From positions 1 through 35,703 of the forward strand of contig JBGZBU010000009.1 of assembly GCA_041844835.1 (NCBI GenBank): a DNA stretch of 35,703 nt, written 5' to 3'. This DNA is from CAUUCX01 sp041844835 (lineage in GTDB: Bacteria; Bacillota; Clostridia; Peptostreptococcales; Anaerovoracaceae). This document shows positions 1-7,262 of the stretch, piece by piece (within the stretch, counting starts at the first letter, position 1; every line of letters starts with the position of its first letter). Made by a program: the position numbers and the translations under genes. The notes beneath the pieces are model-generated. The model worked only from the letters and a program-made list of their open reading frames with translations, was not told the DNA's origin and made no database searches.

Positions 1-274
1 AATCGCCGATACGATAACGCCATTGCCCGCTTCGATCTCCAAGCAAGGCTTTACCGTGCATTCGCGGGTCCGTACAACCTTGCACAGCCGCGCAGCATAA
101 AAAGTGCAAAATAAGAAAAATAAGCATTATATTAAAATAAACAAAAACTCGTATCAAAGAGGATGTAATTTCCTTGCAAAGGTGCGAGTTTTGTTATATA
201 TTATACTCGATGTGTTTTGCACGTTGTTTGTTTGCGTGCGGATAAAAACAAAGTTGTTGTAAGGAGGAATCAAT
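1..274. other. Left-edge spacer before mmdA, no assignable gene
   Basis: A frame open from base 2 to the TAA at 98-100 gives 32 residues ending in HSRAA. It could be the 3' end of an upstream gene, but I recognise nothing in it and a second frame is open over the same bases. The rest is AT-rich leader. An 8-bp inverted repeat (AAAACTCG at 144-151, CGAGTTTT at 185-192) brackets the -35 box of the mmdA promoter. It has no clean T-run, so I do not call it a terminator; it could be an operator or a leader hairpin. Confidence 0.4.
174..202 (+). promoter_or_regulatory. Promoter for mmdA-mmdD-mmdC
   Basis: TTGCAA at 174-179, a 17-base spacer and TATATT at 197-202 form a sigma-A-like promoter. The leader is about 65 bases and ends in the strong ribosome-binding site AAGGAGG (261-267), seven bases before the ATG at 275. 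The inverted repeat at 144-151/185-192 overlaps this promoter, which would suit control by a DNA-binding repressor; that is inference. Confidence 0.55.
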
Positions 275-1816
275 ATGACAAAATTGGAAGAGCTCCGCGA
301 GCTGAAAGCGAAAATTGCGGAGGCGGGCGGCAAAGAAAAAGTCGAGAAGCAGCATTCGCAGGGCAAGCTGACAGCACGTGAGAGAATGAATATTCTCTTT
401 GATGAGGGGACTTTTGTCGAGATGGATCCGTTTGTGGTTCATAGATGCTACAATTTCGGCATGGAGAAGAAAAAACCGTCCGGAGATGCTGTAGTTACCG
501 GATACGGTAATGTAGACGGCAGGCTTGTTTTCGCATTTGCGCAGGATTTTACCGTGCTCGGCGGATCTCTTGGCGAGTACCATGCGAATAAAATCATTAA
601 AATGCAGGAAATGGCGATGAGGATGGGTGCGCCTATCGTGGGTCTGCAGGACTCGGGCGGTGCAAGAATCCAGGAGGGTGTGACTGCGCTCTCAGGTTTC
701 GCAAAGATATTCTACAATAACACTATTGCGTCCGGCGTTGTTCCTCAGATTTCCGTAATAATGGGACCGTGCGCGGGCGGAGCGGTTTATTCGCCGGCGA
801 TCACCGATTTCATTTTCATGGTGGACAAGACCAGTCAGATGTTTATCACCGGACCTAATGTAATTAAAGCGGTCACGGGCGAGGATGTGACGGCGGAGCA
901 GCTCGGCGGCGCCATGACGCACAATTCCATAAGCGGCGTGGCTCATTTCATCGAAGCCGATGACACGGCTACTTTGAACAGTGTAAGGGATCTTCTCAGC
1001 TATTATCCTTCAAACAATCTTGAAACCGCACCGTTCAAACCGACCAATGACGATCCTAACAGATTGATTCCTGAATTTGATACATATCTTCCGGATAATG
1101 TTAACAAGCCTCACGACATGTACGAGGTTATCAGAAAAATTGCGGATGACGGCGTTATCAAAGATGTAATGCCGCATTATGCTAAGAATGTAATTACTTG
1201 CTATATCAGACTTAACGGCGAGTCCGTGGGCGTTATCGCCAGCCAGCCTATGTTCAGCGCGGGTTGTATCGATATCAACGCGTCCGATAAAATTGCAAGA
1301 CATATAAGAAGGTGTGATGCGTTCAATATTCCGCTGCTTACTATCGAGGACGTACCGGGATTCCTGCCGGGTACGGATCAGGAGTACAACGGAATCATTC
1401 GTCACGGCGCAAAGGTGCTTTACGCTTATTGCGAGGCTACCGTTCCTAAGGTAACGATGATTATCAGAAAGGGCTACGGCGGCGCGTATATAGGTATGTG
1501 TAATAAAGAGCTCGGCGCGGATATCGTGCTTTGCTGGCCTACGGCGATGATTGCGGTAATGGGCGCAGAGGGTGCTGCAAATATCGTATTCAAAAAGGAA
1601 ATCGACGATGCGAAAGATCCTGTGGCAAAGAGAGCCGAGAAAATCGCCGAATATGAGGAAAGCTTCAATAATCCTTATAGAGCCGCAGAGCTGGGATACG
1701 TCGATGATGTAATCGAGCCTTCGCAGTCGAGACAGAGAATCATAAGCGCGTTTGACATGCTCAGATCCAAGAGGCAATCACTTCCTGCTAAGAAGCACGG
1801 AAATATTCCTCTGTAA
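275..1816 (+). CDS. mmdA: Methylmalonyl-CoA decarboxylase alpha subunit (carboxyltransferase)
   Basis: This 513-residue protein is the carboxyltransferase subunit of a biotin-dependent, Na+-translocating methylmalonyl-CoA decarboxylase. It moves the carboxyl group from (S)-methylmalonyl-CoA to the biotin of MmdC, releasing propionyl-CoA. Both crotonase-like halves are visible: DSGGARIQEG (126-135) and GPCAGGAVYSPA (164-175) in the N half, and DVPGFLPGTDQEYNG (359-373) and RKGYGGAYIGM (398-408) in the C half. The length is standard for the family. The propionyl-CoA carboxylase beta subunit is nearly identical in fold, but the sodium-pump gamma-type gene and small biotin carrier immediately downstream favour the decarboxylase. 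The start at 275 follows an AAGGAGG. The cytoplasmic subunit should dock on the membrane complex through MmdD. Confidence 0.93.
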   Translation: MTKLEELRELKAKIAEAGGKEKVEKQHSQGKLTARERMNILFDEGTFVEMDPFVVHRCYNFGMEKKKPSGDAVVTGYGNVDGRLVFAFAQDFTVLGGSLGEYHANKIIKMQEMAMRMGAPIVGLQDSGGARIQEGVTALSGFAKIFYNNTIASGVVPQISVIMGPCAGGAVYSPAITDFIFMVDKTSQMFITGPNVIKAVTGEDVTAEQLGGAMTHNSISGVAHFIEADDTATLNSVRDLLSYYPSNNLETAPFKPTNDDPNRLIPEFDTYLPDNVNKPHDMYEVIRKIADDGVIKDVMPHYAKNVITCYIRLNGESVGVIASQPMFSAGCIDINASDKIARHIRRCDAFNIPLLTIEDVPGFLPGTDQEYNGIIRHGAKVLYAYCEATVPKVTMIIRKGYGGAYIGMCNKELGADIVLCWPTAMIAVMGAEGAANIVFKKEIDDAKDPVAKRAEKIAEYEESFNNPYRAAELGYVDDVIEPSQSRQRIISAFDMLRSKRQSLPAKKHGNIPL

Positions 1817-1840
1817 TGCGAAAAAATTGGAGGTAACAAC

Positions 1841-2251
1841 ATGGGTTTAATGGAAATGTTTGCGGATCCGCGTCTTATGCCGGATCTTTCAATGGGTGAG
1901 AAAATGCTGGGATCTTTGATAACGATGTGCATGGGAATGGGCATAACGTTTGTGATTCTGGTATTGCTTTGGGTAATCATTGCGGTGATGAACAAGATTA
2001 TGAATAAATCCGACCGCGCAGGCGGGACGCCGCAGGTGACAGCCCCCCCCGTTAGTGGGGCAGCAGCACAGTCGGTGAATGCGGCTGATGATGGTGCCCT
2101 TATCGCGGTGATTGCAGCGGCGATTGCGGCTGCTGAGGGGACATGTGTTAATAATTTGGTGGTTCGCAAGATACAAAGAGCAGCCGGTGATTTGCCTTCA
2201 TGGGCTGCTGCCGGAACGGCGGACTGCATAGAGAGCAGGAAATTCTGCTGA
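1841..2251 (+). CDS. mmdD: Methylmalonyl-CoA decarboxylase delta subunit (OAD gamma-type)
   Basis: A 136-residue membrane-anchored assembly subunit of the Na+-pump decarboxylase. One transmembrane segment lies at about residues 23-50, followed by a soluble Pro/Ala linker. The conserved C-terminal block runs NLVVRKIQRAAGD, PSWAAAGTADCIESRKF, the part that in this family grips the alpha subunit. The ribosome site GGAGG lies just before the ATG. The gene sits 24 bases after mmdA and about 70 before mmdC, in the normal A-D-C order. A C8 homopolymer (2043-2050) lies within the linker codons and is followed by GTTAGTGGGG; one-base slippage there would remove the C-terminal docking block. Confidence 0.88.
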   Translation: MGLMEMFADPRLMPDLSMGEKMLGSLITMCMGMGITFVILVLLWVIIAVMNKIMNKSDRAGGTPQVTAPPVSGAAAQSVNAADDGALIAVIAAAIAAAEGTCVNNLVVRKIQRAAGDLPSWAAAGTADCIESRKFC

Positions 2252-2322
2252 TACAGGTACCGTTTGACAGGTATCGTTTTGTTGGTATAATTCAGATATT
2301 TAATCCTAAAGGAGAATTTGAG

Positions 2323-2715
2323 ATGAAAAAGTATAACATTGTGGTTAACGGTACGACTTATGCAGTAGAGGTGGAGGAAGCAGGCGGTTCGATCGCACCT
2401 TCCGCGCCGGCAGCTCCTGCAGCTGCTCCTGCACCTGCGGCAGCACCCGCTCCGGCTCCTGCTCCTGCACCTTCCGCAGCTCCGGCTCCTTCGGCAGGCG
2501 GCGCAGGCACGGTGACTTCACCTATGCCGGGCAAAGTTCTTTCTGTGAACGTCACGCCGGGTCAGTCGGTAAAATCCGGAGATGTGCTTCTGATTCTTGA
2601 GGCAATGAAGATGGAGAATGAAATCATGGCTCCTGCAGACGGCACTGTGGATACCGTTCCGGTGTCTGCCGGCGCAAATGTAAATTCCGGAGATGTACTC
2701 GTAACGTTCAAATAA
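2323..2715 (+). CDS. mmdC: Methylmalonyl-CoA decarboxylase gamma subunit (biotin carrier protein)
   Basis: A 130-residue biotin carrier. A short N-terminal beta segment (MKKYNIVVNG onward) is followed by an Ala/Pro-rich flexible linker (about 24-58) and a biotinyl domain with the EAMKMEN motif; Lys96 should carry biotin. It shuttles CO2 between MmdA and the membrane decarboxylating subunit. I choose the ATG at 2323 because AAAGGAGAA lies just upstream; an in-frame extension back to 2200 would overlap mmdD and does not resemble the family. The 16 bases AACGTTCAAATAAGAT spanning the stop codon occur again 22 bases later. The beta subunit gene that often follows is absent; a terminator comes next. 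Confidence 0.92.
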   Translation: MKKYNIVVNGTTYAVEVEEAGGSIAPSAPAAPAAAPAPAAAPAPAPAPAPSAAPAPSAGGAGTVTSPMPGKVLSVNVTPGQSVKSGDVLLILEAMKMENEIMAPADGTVDTVPVSAGANVNSGDVLVTFK

Positions 2716-2740
2716 GATATTTGCAACGTTCAAATAAGAT
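2703..2740 (+). repeat. Tandem copy of mmdC 3' end including stop
   Basis: AACGTTCAAATAAGAT is present at 2703-2718, containing the mmdC stop codon, and again exactly at 2725-2740, a period of 22 bases. Confidence 0.9.
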
Positions 2741-2758
2741 CCGCTGAGATCTATAAAG

Positions 2759-2803
2759 AAGCGGCCATGTTGGAGCGGAAGCGCTCCGGCAGGGTCGTTT
2801 TTT
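2759..2803 (+). terminator. Rho-independent terminator of the mmd operon
   Basis: The core stem is GGAGCG-GAAG-CGCTCC, extended outward by CGGCC pairing with GGTCG with a few wobbles and one mismatch. It is followed by a TTTTTT run. It lies 44 bases after the mmdC stop and ends the operon. Confidence 0.85.
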
Positions 2804-2871
2804 ATATGGTTTCCAAGAATGGAAAGGCAATCCTTAATCTCCATTTCTTCCTCTTCTTCTTCCATCCCTCC

Positions 2872-2964
2872 ATTTACTGCATATAAAACTTGAAGATATA
2901 TGCAGCAAATCCCCTTAGGGAGTTGATTTATTGCATATAAAATGATATATTATATGCAATAAAT
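2872..2964. promoter_or_regulatory. Twin 39-bp operator dyads and promoter in front of fic
   Basis: Dyad 2 (2926-2964) is a perfect 15-bp inverted repeat: ATTTATTGCATATAA, a 9-base spacer, then its complement. Dyad 1 (2872-2910) has the same 15-9-15 layout with 13 of 15 positions matching (ATTTACTGCATATAA and a complement-like right arm). The four half-sites begin at 2872, 2896, 2926 and 2950. A candidate promoter, TTGATT (2923-2928), 17 bases, TATATT (2946-2951), lies inside dyad 2, so a bound protein would block it. The bound protein is unknown; autoregulation through the Fic C-terminal winged-helix-like domain is a guess. Confidence 0.75.
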
Positions 2965-2976
2965 AGAGAGGGCGTT

Positions 2977-4026
2977 ATGAGGAAATTTGATTATTCTTTT
3001 TTAGATAATGGACTGATTCCGTCAAATCTTATTGGAATAACCGGAAGCATTTATTCGCTTCGTACTGCAGCCGGAAACAGAAAGGCGGAACACGCGAAGG
3101 TGTTTACGGCATTGGAGGCCGTTGCCAAGGTTCAGTCGGTAAAAAGTTCAAATGCTATTGAGGGAATTATAACCAGCGATCAGCGTATTGCGGAGATTGT
3201 AAATCGCAGCAGCGCTCCGCTGAATCATACCGAAGCGGAAATTGCAGGATATCGTGATGCGTTGAACGCCATCCATACCGGTTATGAGCATTTATCTTTT
3301 GGGGAGCGGGATGTTCTCGCCCTTCATAAAATTATGATGACTGTTGCAGGATATGAATTCGCGGGGCAGTATAAAAATGCAGATAATCTTATTATGGAAA
3401 TTGCACCTGATGGAACAAGGAGCATAAAGTTCCGTCCAACGCCGGCAGAAGAAACAAAAACCGCGATGCAGCAGCTGGAGCTTGCTTATCTTGATGCATG
3501 CGGGAATGCAAAAATAAATCAGCTTTTGTTGATTCCCTGCGTGATTTTGGATTTTTTGTGCATCCATCCGTTTGGAGACGGAAATGGAAGAATGTCCAGA
3601 CTCCTTTCACTGCTTTTGCTTTATAAAAATGGATTTGACGTCGGGAAATACATATCATTTGAAGAACAGATCAATAACTATAAGGCACAGTACTATGAAG
3701 CGCTTCACCTATCCTCTGAAGGATGGGACGAGAATGAAAACGACTACTTCCCCTTCATCCAAAACTTTCTGTTCACCCTTTATATGTGTTACAAAGAACT
3801 GGATAAGCGTTTTGACGTCGCTTACGGAAGAAAGATCACAAAATCGACACGTGTTGAAGCAACTGTACTTGGTAGTCTGTCGCCTATTTCAAAGGCGGAA
3901 ATATGTGCCGTTCATCCTGACATAAGCCCCACTACCGTGGAAGCGGTTCTCGGAAGGATGGTAAAAGAAGGCAGTATTAAACGGATCGGAGCTTTAAGGA
4001 ATTCACGATATGTGAGAAATAAATGA
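2977..4026 (+). CDS. Fic family protein (probable AMP transferase) with winged-helix tail
   Basis: A 349-residue Fic protein. The canonical motif HPFGDGNGRMSR has its catalytic His at 197, so the core is intact and should transfer AMP, or a related nucleotide, to a target hydroxyl. An N-terminal inhibitory helix motif S58-N-A-I-E62-G63 fits the class II autoinhibited Fic type. A flap-like GQYKNADNLIM lies at about 130-140. Residues from about 285 to the end look like a winged helix (SKAEICAVHPDISPTTVEAVL), common in Fic proteins that bind DNA or cofactors. The ATG at 2977 follows GAGAGGG. It is a single-gene unit with its own operator; no antitoxin-like partner is encoded beside it. The target is unknown. 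Confidence 0.88.
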   Translation: MRKFDYSFLDNGLIPSNLIGITGSIYSLRTAAGNRKAEHAKVFTALEAVAKVQSVKSSNAIEGIITSDQRIAEIVNRSSAPLNHTEAEIAGYRDALNAIHTGYEHLSFGERDVLALHKIMMTVAGYEFAGQYKNADNLIMEIAPDGTRSIKFRPTPAEETKTAMQQLELAYLDACGNAKINQLLLIPCVILDFLCIHPFGDGNGRMSRLLSLLLLYKNGFDVGKYISFEEQINNYKAQYYEALHLSSEGWDENENDYFPFIQNFLFTLYMCYKELDKRFDVAYGRKITKSTRVEATVLGSLSPISKAEICAVHPDISPTTVEAVLGRMVKEGSIKRIGALRNSRYVRNK

Positions 4027-4120
4027 ATGAAAAACGGCATAGCCGCACTTTGCAGCCATGCCGATATTGCCGAGATTATTAAACCCGCGAGCCGCACCGA
4101 CCCCGGGTGCCTCTTTGTGC

Positions 4121-4540
4121 TCAGCTTGCCTGAGTAACTGGCGCTCCTTCAGGACCTATATACTCCGCGGAACCGAATGCTAAAATCAACATAAATATGT
4201 TCGTCAAGAGGAAAAGTCCGATAGCCGTGCCGATCCCTCTGCCGAATGATTTTGAAAGTTGATAAAAAAGATATACCGTTGCGAAAACATTCACTCCCGG
4301 GAGCAGCATCAATACGAAAATGAGCACCGGATTGTTGCAAGAAATCTTGCAAAGCACATATGTGTTATAGAGAGGGATGAGCGCTTTCCAACCTTCCTCT
4401 CCCGCCTTAGTAAATATTTTCCAGTATGCTACGACGATTAAAGCCACCAGTATAAGGAAAAAAATAATAACCGGTCCGGTCAAAAGCATCGCCAATGCTT
4501 CGGATGAAGCACCATGTGAAACGTCATAAGAATAATCCAT
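4121..4540 (-). CDS. Small three-helix membrane protein, DUF5684-like
   Basis: A 139-residue integral membrane protein of unknown function. There are three hydrophobic segments, at about 17-37, 71-94 and 103-124. Between the first two lies WKIFTKAGEEGWKALIPLYNTYV, split by the block AGEEGWKALIPLYN, which is the hallmark of the DUF5684 family and is sometimes seen next to signal-peptidase-like genes. The start at 4540 is preferred over 4576 because AAGGA sits seven bases before it and the extra twelve residues are Phe/Lys-rich leader translation. The C terminus is short and polar. It is a lone leftward gene, convergent with fic and divergent from truA. Confidence 0.6.
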   Translation of the reverse strand: MDYSYDVSHGASSEALAMLLTGPVIIFFLILVALIVVAYWKIFTKAGEEGWKALIPLYNTYVLCKISCNNPVLIFVLMLLPGVNVFATVYLFYQLSKSFGRGIGTAIGLFLLTNIFMLILAFGSAEYIGPEGAPVTQAS

Positions 4541-4620
4541 AAAAAATCCTTTCTTAAAAAAAATAAACTGCGACAAACAAAAATATATAATAACTTTGAC
4601 TCAAGTTATCCATGGCAATC

Positions 4621-4649
4621 ATTATACCATACTTCCATATTTTATTCAA
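4621..4649 (-). promoter_or_regulatory. Promoter of the DUF5684-like gene
   Basis: On the minus strand TTGAAT (4649-4644), a 17-base spacer and TATAAT (4626-4621) form a near-consensus promoter; TGG directly before the TATAAT makes it an extended -10. The leader would be about 75 bases. It overlaps the opposing truA promoter. Confidence 0.7.
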
Positions 4650-4661
4650 ATTTGATATAAT
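4633..4661 (+). promoter_or_regulatory. Probable truA promoter
   Basis: A perfect TATAAT lies at 4656-4661 with only a weak -35 (TTCCAT, 4633-4638, 17-base spacer). Transcription would begin near 4668, directly at the GGAGG (4669-4673), giving an mRNA leader of about eleven bases. The -35 region is shared with the divergent promoter. Confidence 0.5.
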
Positions 4662-4678
4662 TTGCATTGGAGGAATTT

Positions 4679-5518
4679 ATGCGGCGCAACATAGCGATGT
4701 GTATAGAATATGACGGTTCTTCGTACTACGGATGGCAGCGTCAGCCGGGGTTTCCCACAGTGCAGGGAACGATTGAGAGCATGCTCGGATCTTTTTTCAA
4801 TCGGGAGATCCTGATTGACGGATCAGGTAGAACCGACGCGGGGGTGCATGCTTACGGGCAGGTGGCGAGTTTTTCCGTCGACACTTCGATGCCCGCGGAA
4901 AACATGGAAAGGGCATTTAATAATATTCTTTGCAAGGAACTTGGGCGTGGAGCGGGGAGTGCCGCGCTGCGGATGCATACGGCGCCGATAAGAATAAAAT
5001 GGGTGCGGGATGTTCCTTGTGATTTTCATGCACGTTTTTCCGCTGTGGGGAAAAAATATATATATCGTCTGCGCATGGGCGGCGAGCCAAGCGCGTTTGA
5101 CCGCAATTACATATACCATGTTCGCGGGGATTGTGATGTGGATGCCATGCAAAAGGCGGCAGGAGCGTTCATCGGGGAACACGATTTTTCGGCTTTTATG
5201 GCGTCAGGTGCCAAGCCCATGGAGAGTTATGTTCGCGAGATTTTTTCCATTGATTTCGGTTTGCCGTGTCGTGTGGATTCGGAGGATCCGGGAGATTCGC
5301 GAGCTCCTTTCGAGCTTGAAATCGGATTTTCCGGCAGCGGTTTTTTATATAACATGGTAAGGATTATGATAGGTACGCTCGTGGATGTGGGCTGCGGCAA
5401 AATTGCAGCGGAGGCCGTTCCGAGTATAATCGCATCGAAAAAACGCGAAAATGCCGGGCACACGGCGCCGCCGCAGGGGCTTTATCTTGCGGAAGTGTAT
5501 TACGATTGGGCGTTATGA
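4679..5518 (+). CDS. truA: tRNA pseudouridine(38-40) synthase TruA
   Basis: A 279-residue enzyme that isomerises uridines 38, 39 and 40 in the anticodon stem of many tRNAs. The catalytic Asp53 is in GRTDAGVHAYG, and the C-terminal FSGSGFLYNMVRIMIGTLVDVG block is typical. The family is usually about 245-270 residues; this copy carries extra charged inserts near residues 84-98 and 195-210. I choose the ATG at 4679, five bases after GGAGG, and not the in-frame TTG at 4667, which would overlap that ribosome site. A 165-base repeat-bearing spacer separates it from the next gene. Confidence 0.9.
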   Translation: MRRNIAMCIEYDGSSYYGWQRQPGFPTVQGTIESMLGSFFNREILIDGSGRTDAGVHAYGQVASFSVDTSMPAENMERAFNNILCKELGRGAGSAALRMHTAPIRIKWVRDVPCDFHARFSAVGKKYIYRLRMGGEPSAFDRNYIYHVRGDCDVDAMQKAAGAFIGEHDFSAFMASGAKPMESYVREIFSIDFGLPCRVDSEDPGDSRAPFELEIGFSGSGFLYNMVRIMIGTLVDVGCGKIAAEAVPSIIASKKRENAGHTAPPQGLYLAEVYYDWAL

Positions 5519-5683
5519 AATAAGATGCTATGAGGTCGGCATTGTAAAAGTAAAATCAATGAAACCGGCGTCAGTGGATCAAATATTTAAAAAACCGGCA
5601 TTAAGGAAATCAGGCATTAGGGAAACATGCATTAATAAGCCGGGGATTGCGAAACAGATGAAAGAGAAAGGGTGAGGATATAA
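5519..5683 (+). repeat. Degenerate short-repeat spacer between truA and comEB
   Basis: Imperfect units recur: AAACCGGCGTCAG, AAACCGGCATTAAGGAAAT, CAGGCATTAGGGAAAC, ATGCATTAATAAGCCGG. The open frame crossing it (5451-5675) overlaps truA and translates to repeated Lys/Pro/Ala-type peptides with no ribosome site of its own, so I treat it as non-coding. It ends in the ribosome site GGTGAGGA of the next gene. Confidence 0.55.
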
Positions 5684-6136
5684 ATGGCAGTGATAGAAAG
5701 ACCGAGCTGGGATGAGTATTTCATGGAGATGGCGCAGCTCACGGCAAAACGTTCGACATGTCTTAGGAGACAGGTGGGCGCTGTGATCGTCAAAGACAAG
5801 CACATCATCGCGACGGGATATAACGGCGCTCCGGCGGGATTGCCGCATTGCGACAAAACGGGCTGTTTGCGCGCGGAACTGGGGGTTCCGTCAGGCGAAC
5901 GGCATGAGATATGCAGGGCGCTTCATGCCGAGCAAAATGCCATAATACAGGCGGCGATGATGGGAAACAGCATAGAGGGCGCGACCATATATGTCACGCA
6001 TCAGCCGTGCATAATATGCGCAAAGATGATAATAAACGCGAGGATAAGCGCGATTGTTGCAAAAGAGGGGTATCCCGACGAACTTGCGCTCGGGCTGATA
6101 AGAGAGGCAAATATAGATTATATCGTTTTGGAGTGA
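5684..6136 (+). CDS. comEB: Deoxycytidylate deaminase (ComEB family)
   Basis: A 150-residue zinc deaminase converting dCMP to dUMP for thymidylate synthesis. The zinc and catalytic set is HAE (His81, Glu83) and PCIIC (Cys109, Cys112). The insert with HCDKTGC (55-61) is typical of bacterial dCMP deaminases. The ComEB name comes from its place in competence operons of bacilli; here it has no competence neighbours and stands at the head of the wecA-wecB-atp run, a common arrangement in Firmicutes. It starts at ATG 5684 after GGTGAGGA. It is soluble and allosteric in the family. Confidence 0.9.
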   Translation: MAVIERPSWDEYFMEMAQLTAKRSTCLRRQVGAVIVKDKHIIATGYNGAPAGLPHCDKTGCLRAELGVPSGERHEICRALHAEQNAIIQAAMMGNSIEGATIYVTHQPCIICAKMIINARISAIVAKEGYPDELALGLIREANIDYIVLE

Positions 6137-6140
6137 GATC

Positions 6141-6162
6141 TCAGTTTGAAATCAGTTTGAAA
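6141..6162 (+). repeat. Exact 11-bp tandem duplication before wecA
   Basis: TCAGTTTGAAA occurs twice head to tail (6141-6151, 6152-6162) in the 43-base spacer between the comEB and wecA-like genes. Confidence 0.9.
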
Positions 6163-6179
6163 TTGGAATAGGAGATGAA

Positions 6180-7262
6180 TTGACTTTGCTTTACATTTTA
6201 TGGTCGTTTTTATTGGCTGCCGCGGTGGCAGCCGCCGTCACACCGCTTGCTATAAAAATAGCTCCCAAAATAGGGGCTGTCGATATCCCCAAGGATAATC
6301 GCAGAATGCATTCAAAACCGATGCCGAGATTCGGGGGCGTTGCCATATTTGCAGGGACTATTGCGGCGATGACGCTGTTTTTAAGGAATGAGCCGGGATA
6401 TGTGGGGATCATCTGCGGAGGTACGCTCATATATCTGCTCGGTGTGGTCGATGATCTTAAAAATCTGAGTCCGAAATTGAAATTGCTGGGGCAGTTTGTG
6501 TGCGCATCCGTCGCGTATGCGGGCGGAGTAAAGATCCTTTTTATAACGAATCATTTCGCGCCGGGGCATATTTTTTTCGCCGGGGCGCTTTGCTATATCG
6601 TTACCGTTATCTGGATCGTCGGAATCACGAATACGGTCAATCTGATAGACGGACTTGACGGACTTGCCGCGGGGATTTCCCTCATAGCCTCTTGCGCCAT
6701 CGCGTATGCCGCATATATACACGGTTACTATCCGGCGACGGCTGCAATGCTTGCAATCGCGGGCGGTGCGGCGGGTTTTCTGCCGTACAATTTTCATCCC
6801 GCAAAAATATTCATGGGTGACGGCGGCTCGCTGTTTTTGGGATATATGCTGGCGACGGTTTCAACCGTGGGCAGTGTCAAAGGATCCACTTTTATCGCGA
6901 CCGTCGTGCCGTTTCTTGTGCTTGGGGTGCCGATTTTCGATATGGGATTTGCGATTCTGCGCAGGCTCATAAACCACAGACCCATTATGGAAGCGGATAA
7001 GGGACATATCCACCACAGACTCATGGCGGCGGGTTTCGGGCAGCGCAGAACGGTTCTGACAATTTATGCCATAGGCGGCACCATGGGAGTGTCCGCGATA
7101 TTGCTGTCCAGAGATCTTTTTATGGAAACGATAGGACTCGTGGGAATAGCGTCAATTTTGATATATGTATTGCTGTCCGACGACACCAAGCGCAACGTGT
7201 CCATATCGGCAAGGGATTTGGAGCGTGAAGAGCGCGAAAGCAGGAAGGGAGATAGGATATGA
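6180..7262 (+). CDS. Undecaprenyl-phosphate GlcNAc-1-phosphate transferase (WecA/TagO-like)
   Basis: A 360-residue polytopic membrane protein of the MraY/WecA superfamily, with about ten or eleven hydrophobic segments. It transfers an N-acetylhexosamine-1-phosphate to undecaprenyl phosphate at the inner membrane face, beginning teichoic acid or other wall polymer synthesis. Visible motifs are VDDLKNLSPKLKLLGQ, the Mg-binding NLIDGLDGLAAG, FMGDGGSLFLGY and the cytoplasmic His loop DKGHIHHRL, which marks the WecA rather than the MraY branch. The start is TTG at 6180, five bases after GGAG; an ATG at 6175 runs into a stop at once. Its end overlaps wecB by ATGA, so the two are probably translationally coupled and act in the same sugar pathway. 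Confidence 0.87.
   Translation: MTLLYILWSFLLAAAVAAAVTPLAIKIAPKIGAVDIPKDNRRMHSKPMPRFGGVAIFAGTIAAMTLFLRNEPGYVGIICGGTLIYLLGVVDDLKNLSPKLKLLGQFVCASVAYAGGVKILFITNHFAPGHIFFAGALCYIVTVIWIVGITNTVNLIDGLDGLAAGISLIASCAIAYAAYIHGYYPATAAMLAIAGGAAGFLPYNFHPAKIFMGDGGSLFLGYMLATVSTVGSVKGSTFIATVVPFLVLGVPIFDMGFAILRRLINHRPIMEADKGHIHHRLMAAGFGQRRTVLTIYAIGGTMGVSAILLSRDLFMETIGLVGIASILIYVLLSDDTKRNVSISARDLEREERESRKGDRI

Noticed and set aside
2..100. Open frame at the left edge as the end of an upstream gene
   Set aside because: Only 32 residues, another frame is open too, and no family is recognisable; left unassigned.
1010..1777. 255-residue reverse open frame opposite mmdA
   Set aside because: No ribosome site, no family resemblance, and it lies wholly within a strongly conserved gene; it is an antisense shadow.
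4035..4112. Possible terminator between fic and the DUF5684-like gene
   Set aside because: Several short competing stems (CGGCAT/ATGCCG, ACCCG/CGGGT) but no convincing stem followed by a T-run.
5451..5675. 74-residue open frame after truA
   Set aside because: It overlaps the truA end, has no ribosome site and translates a degenerate nucleotide repeat.
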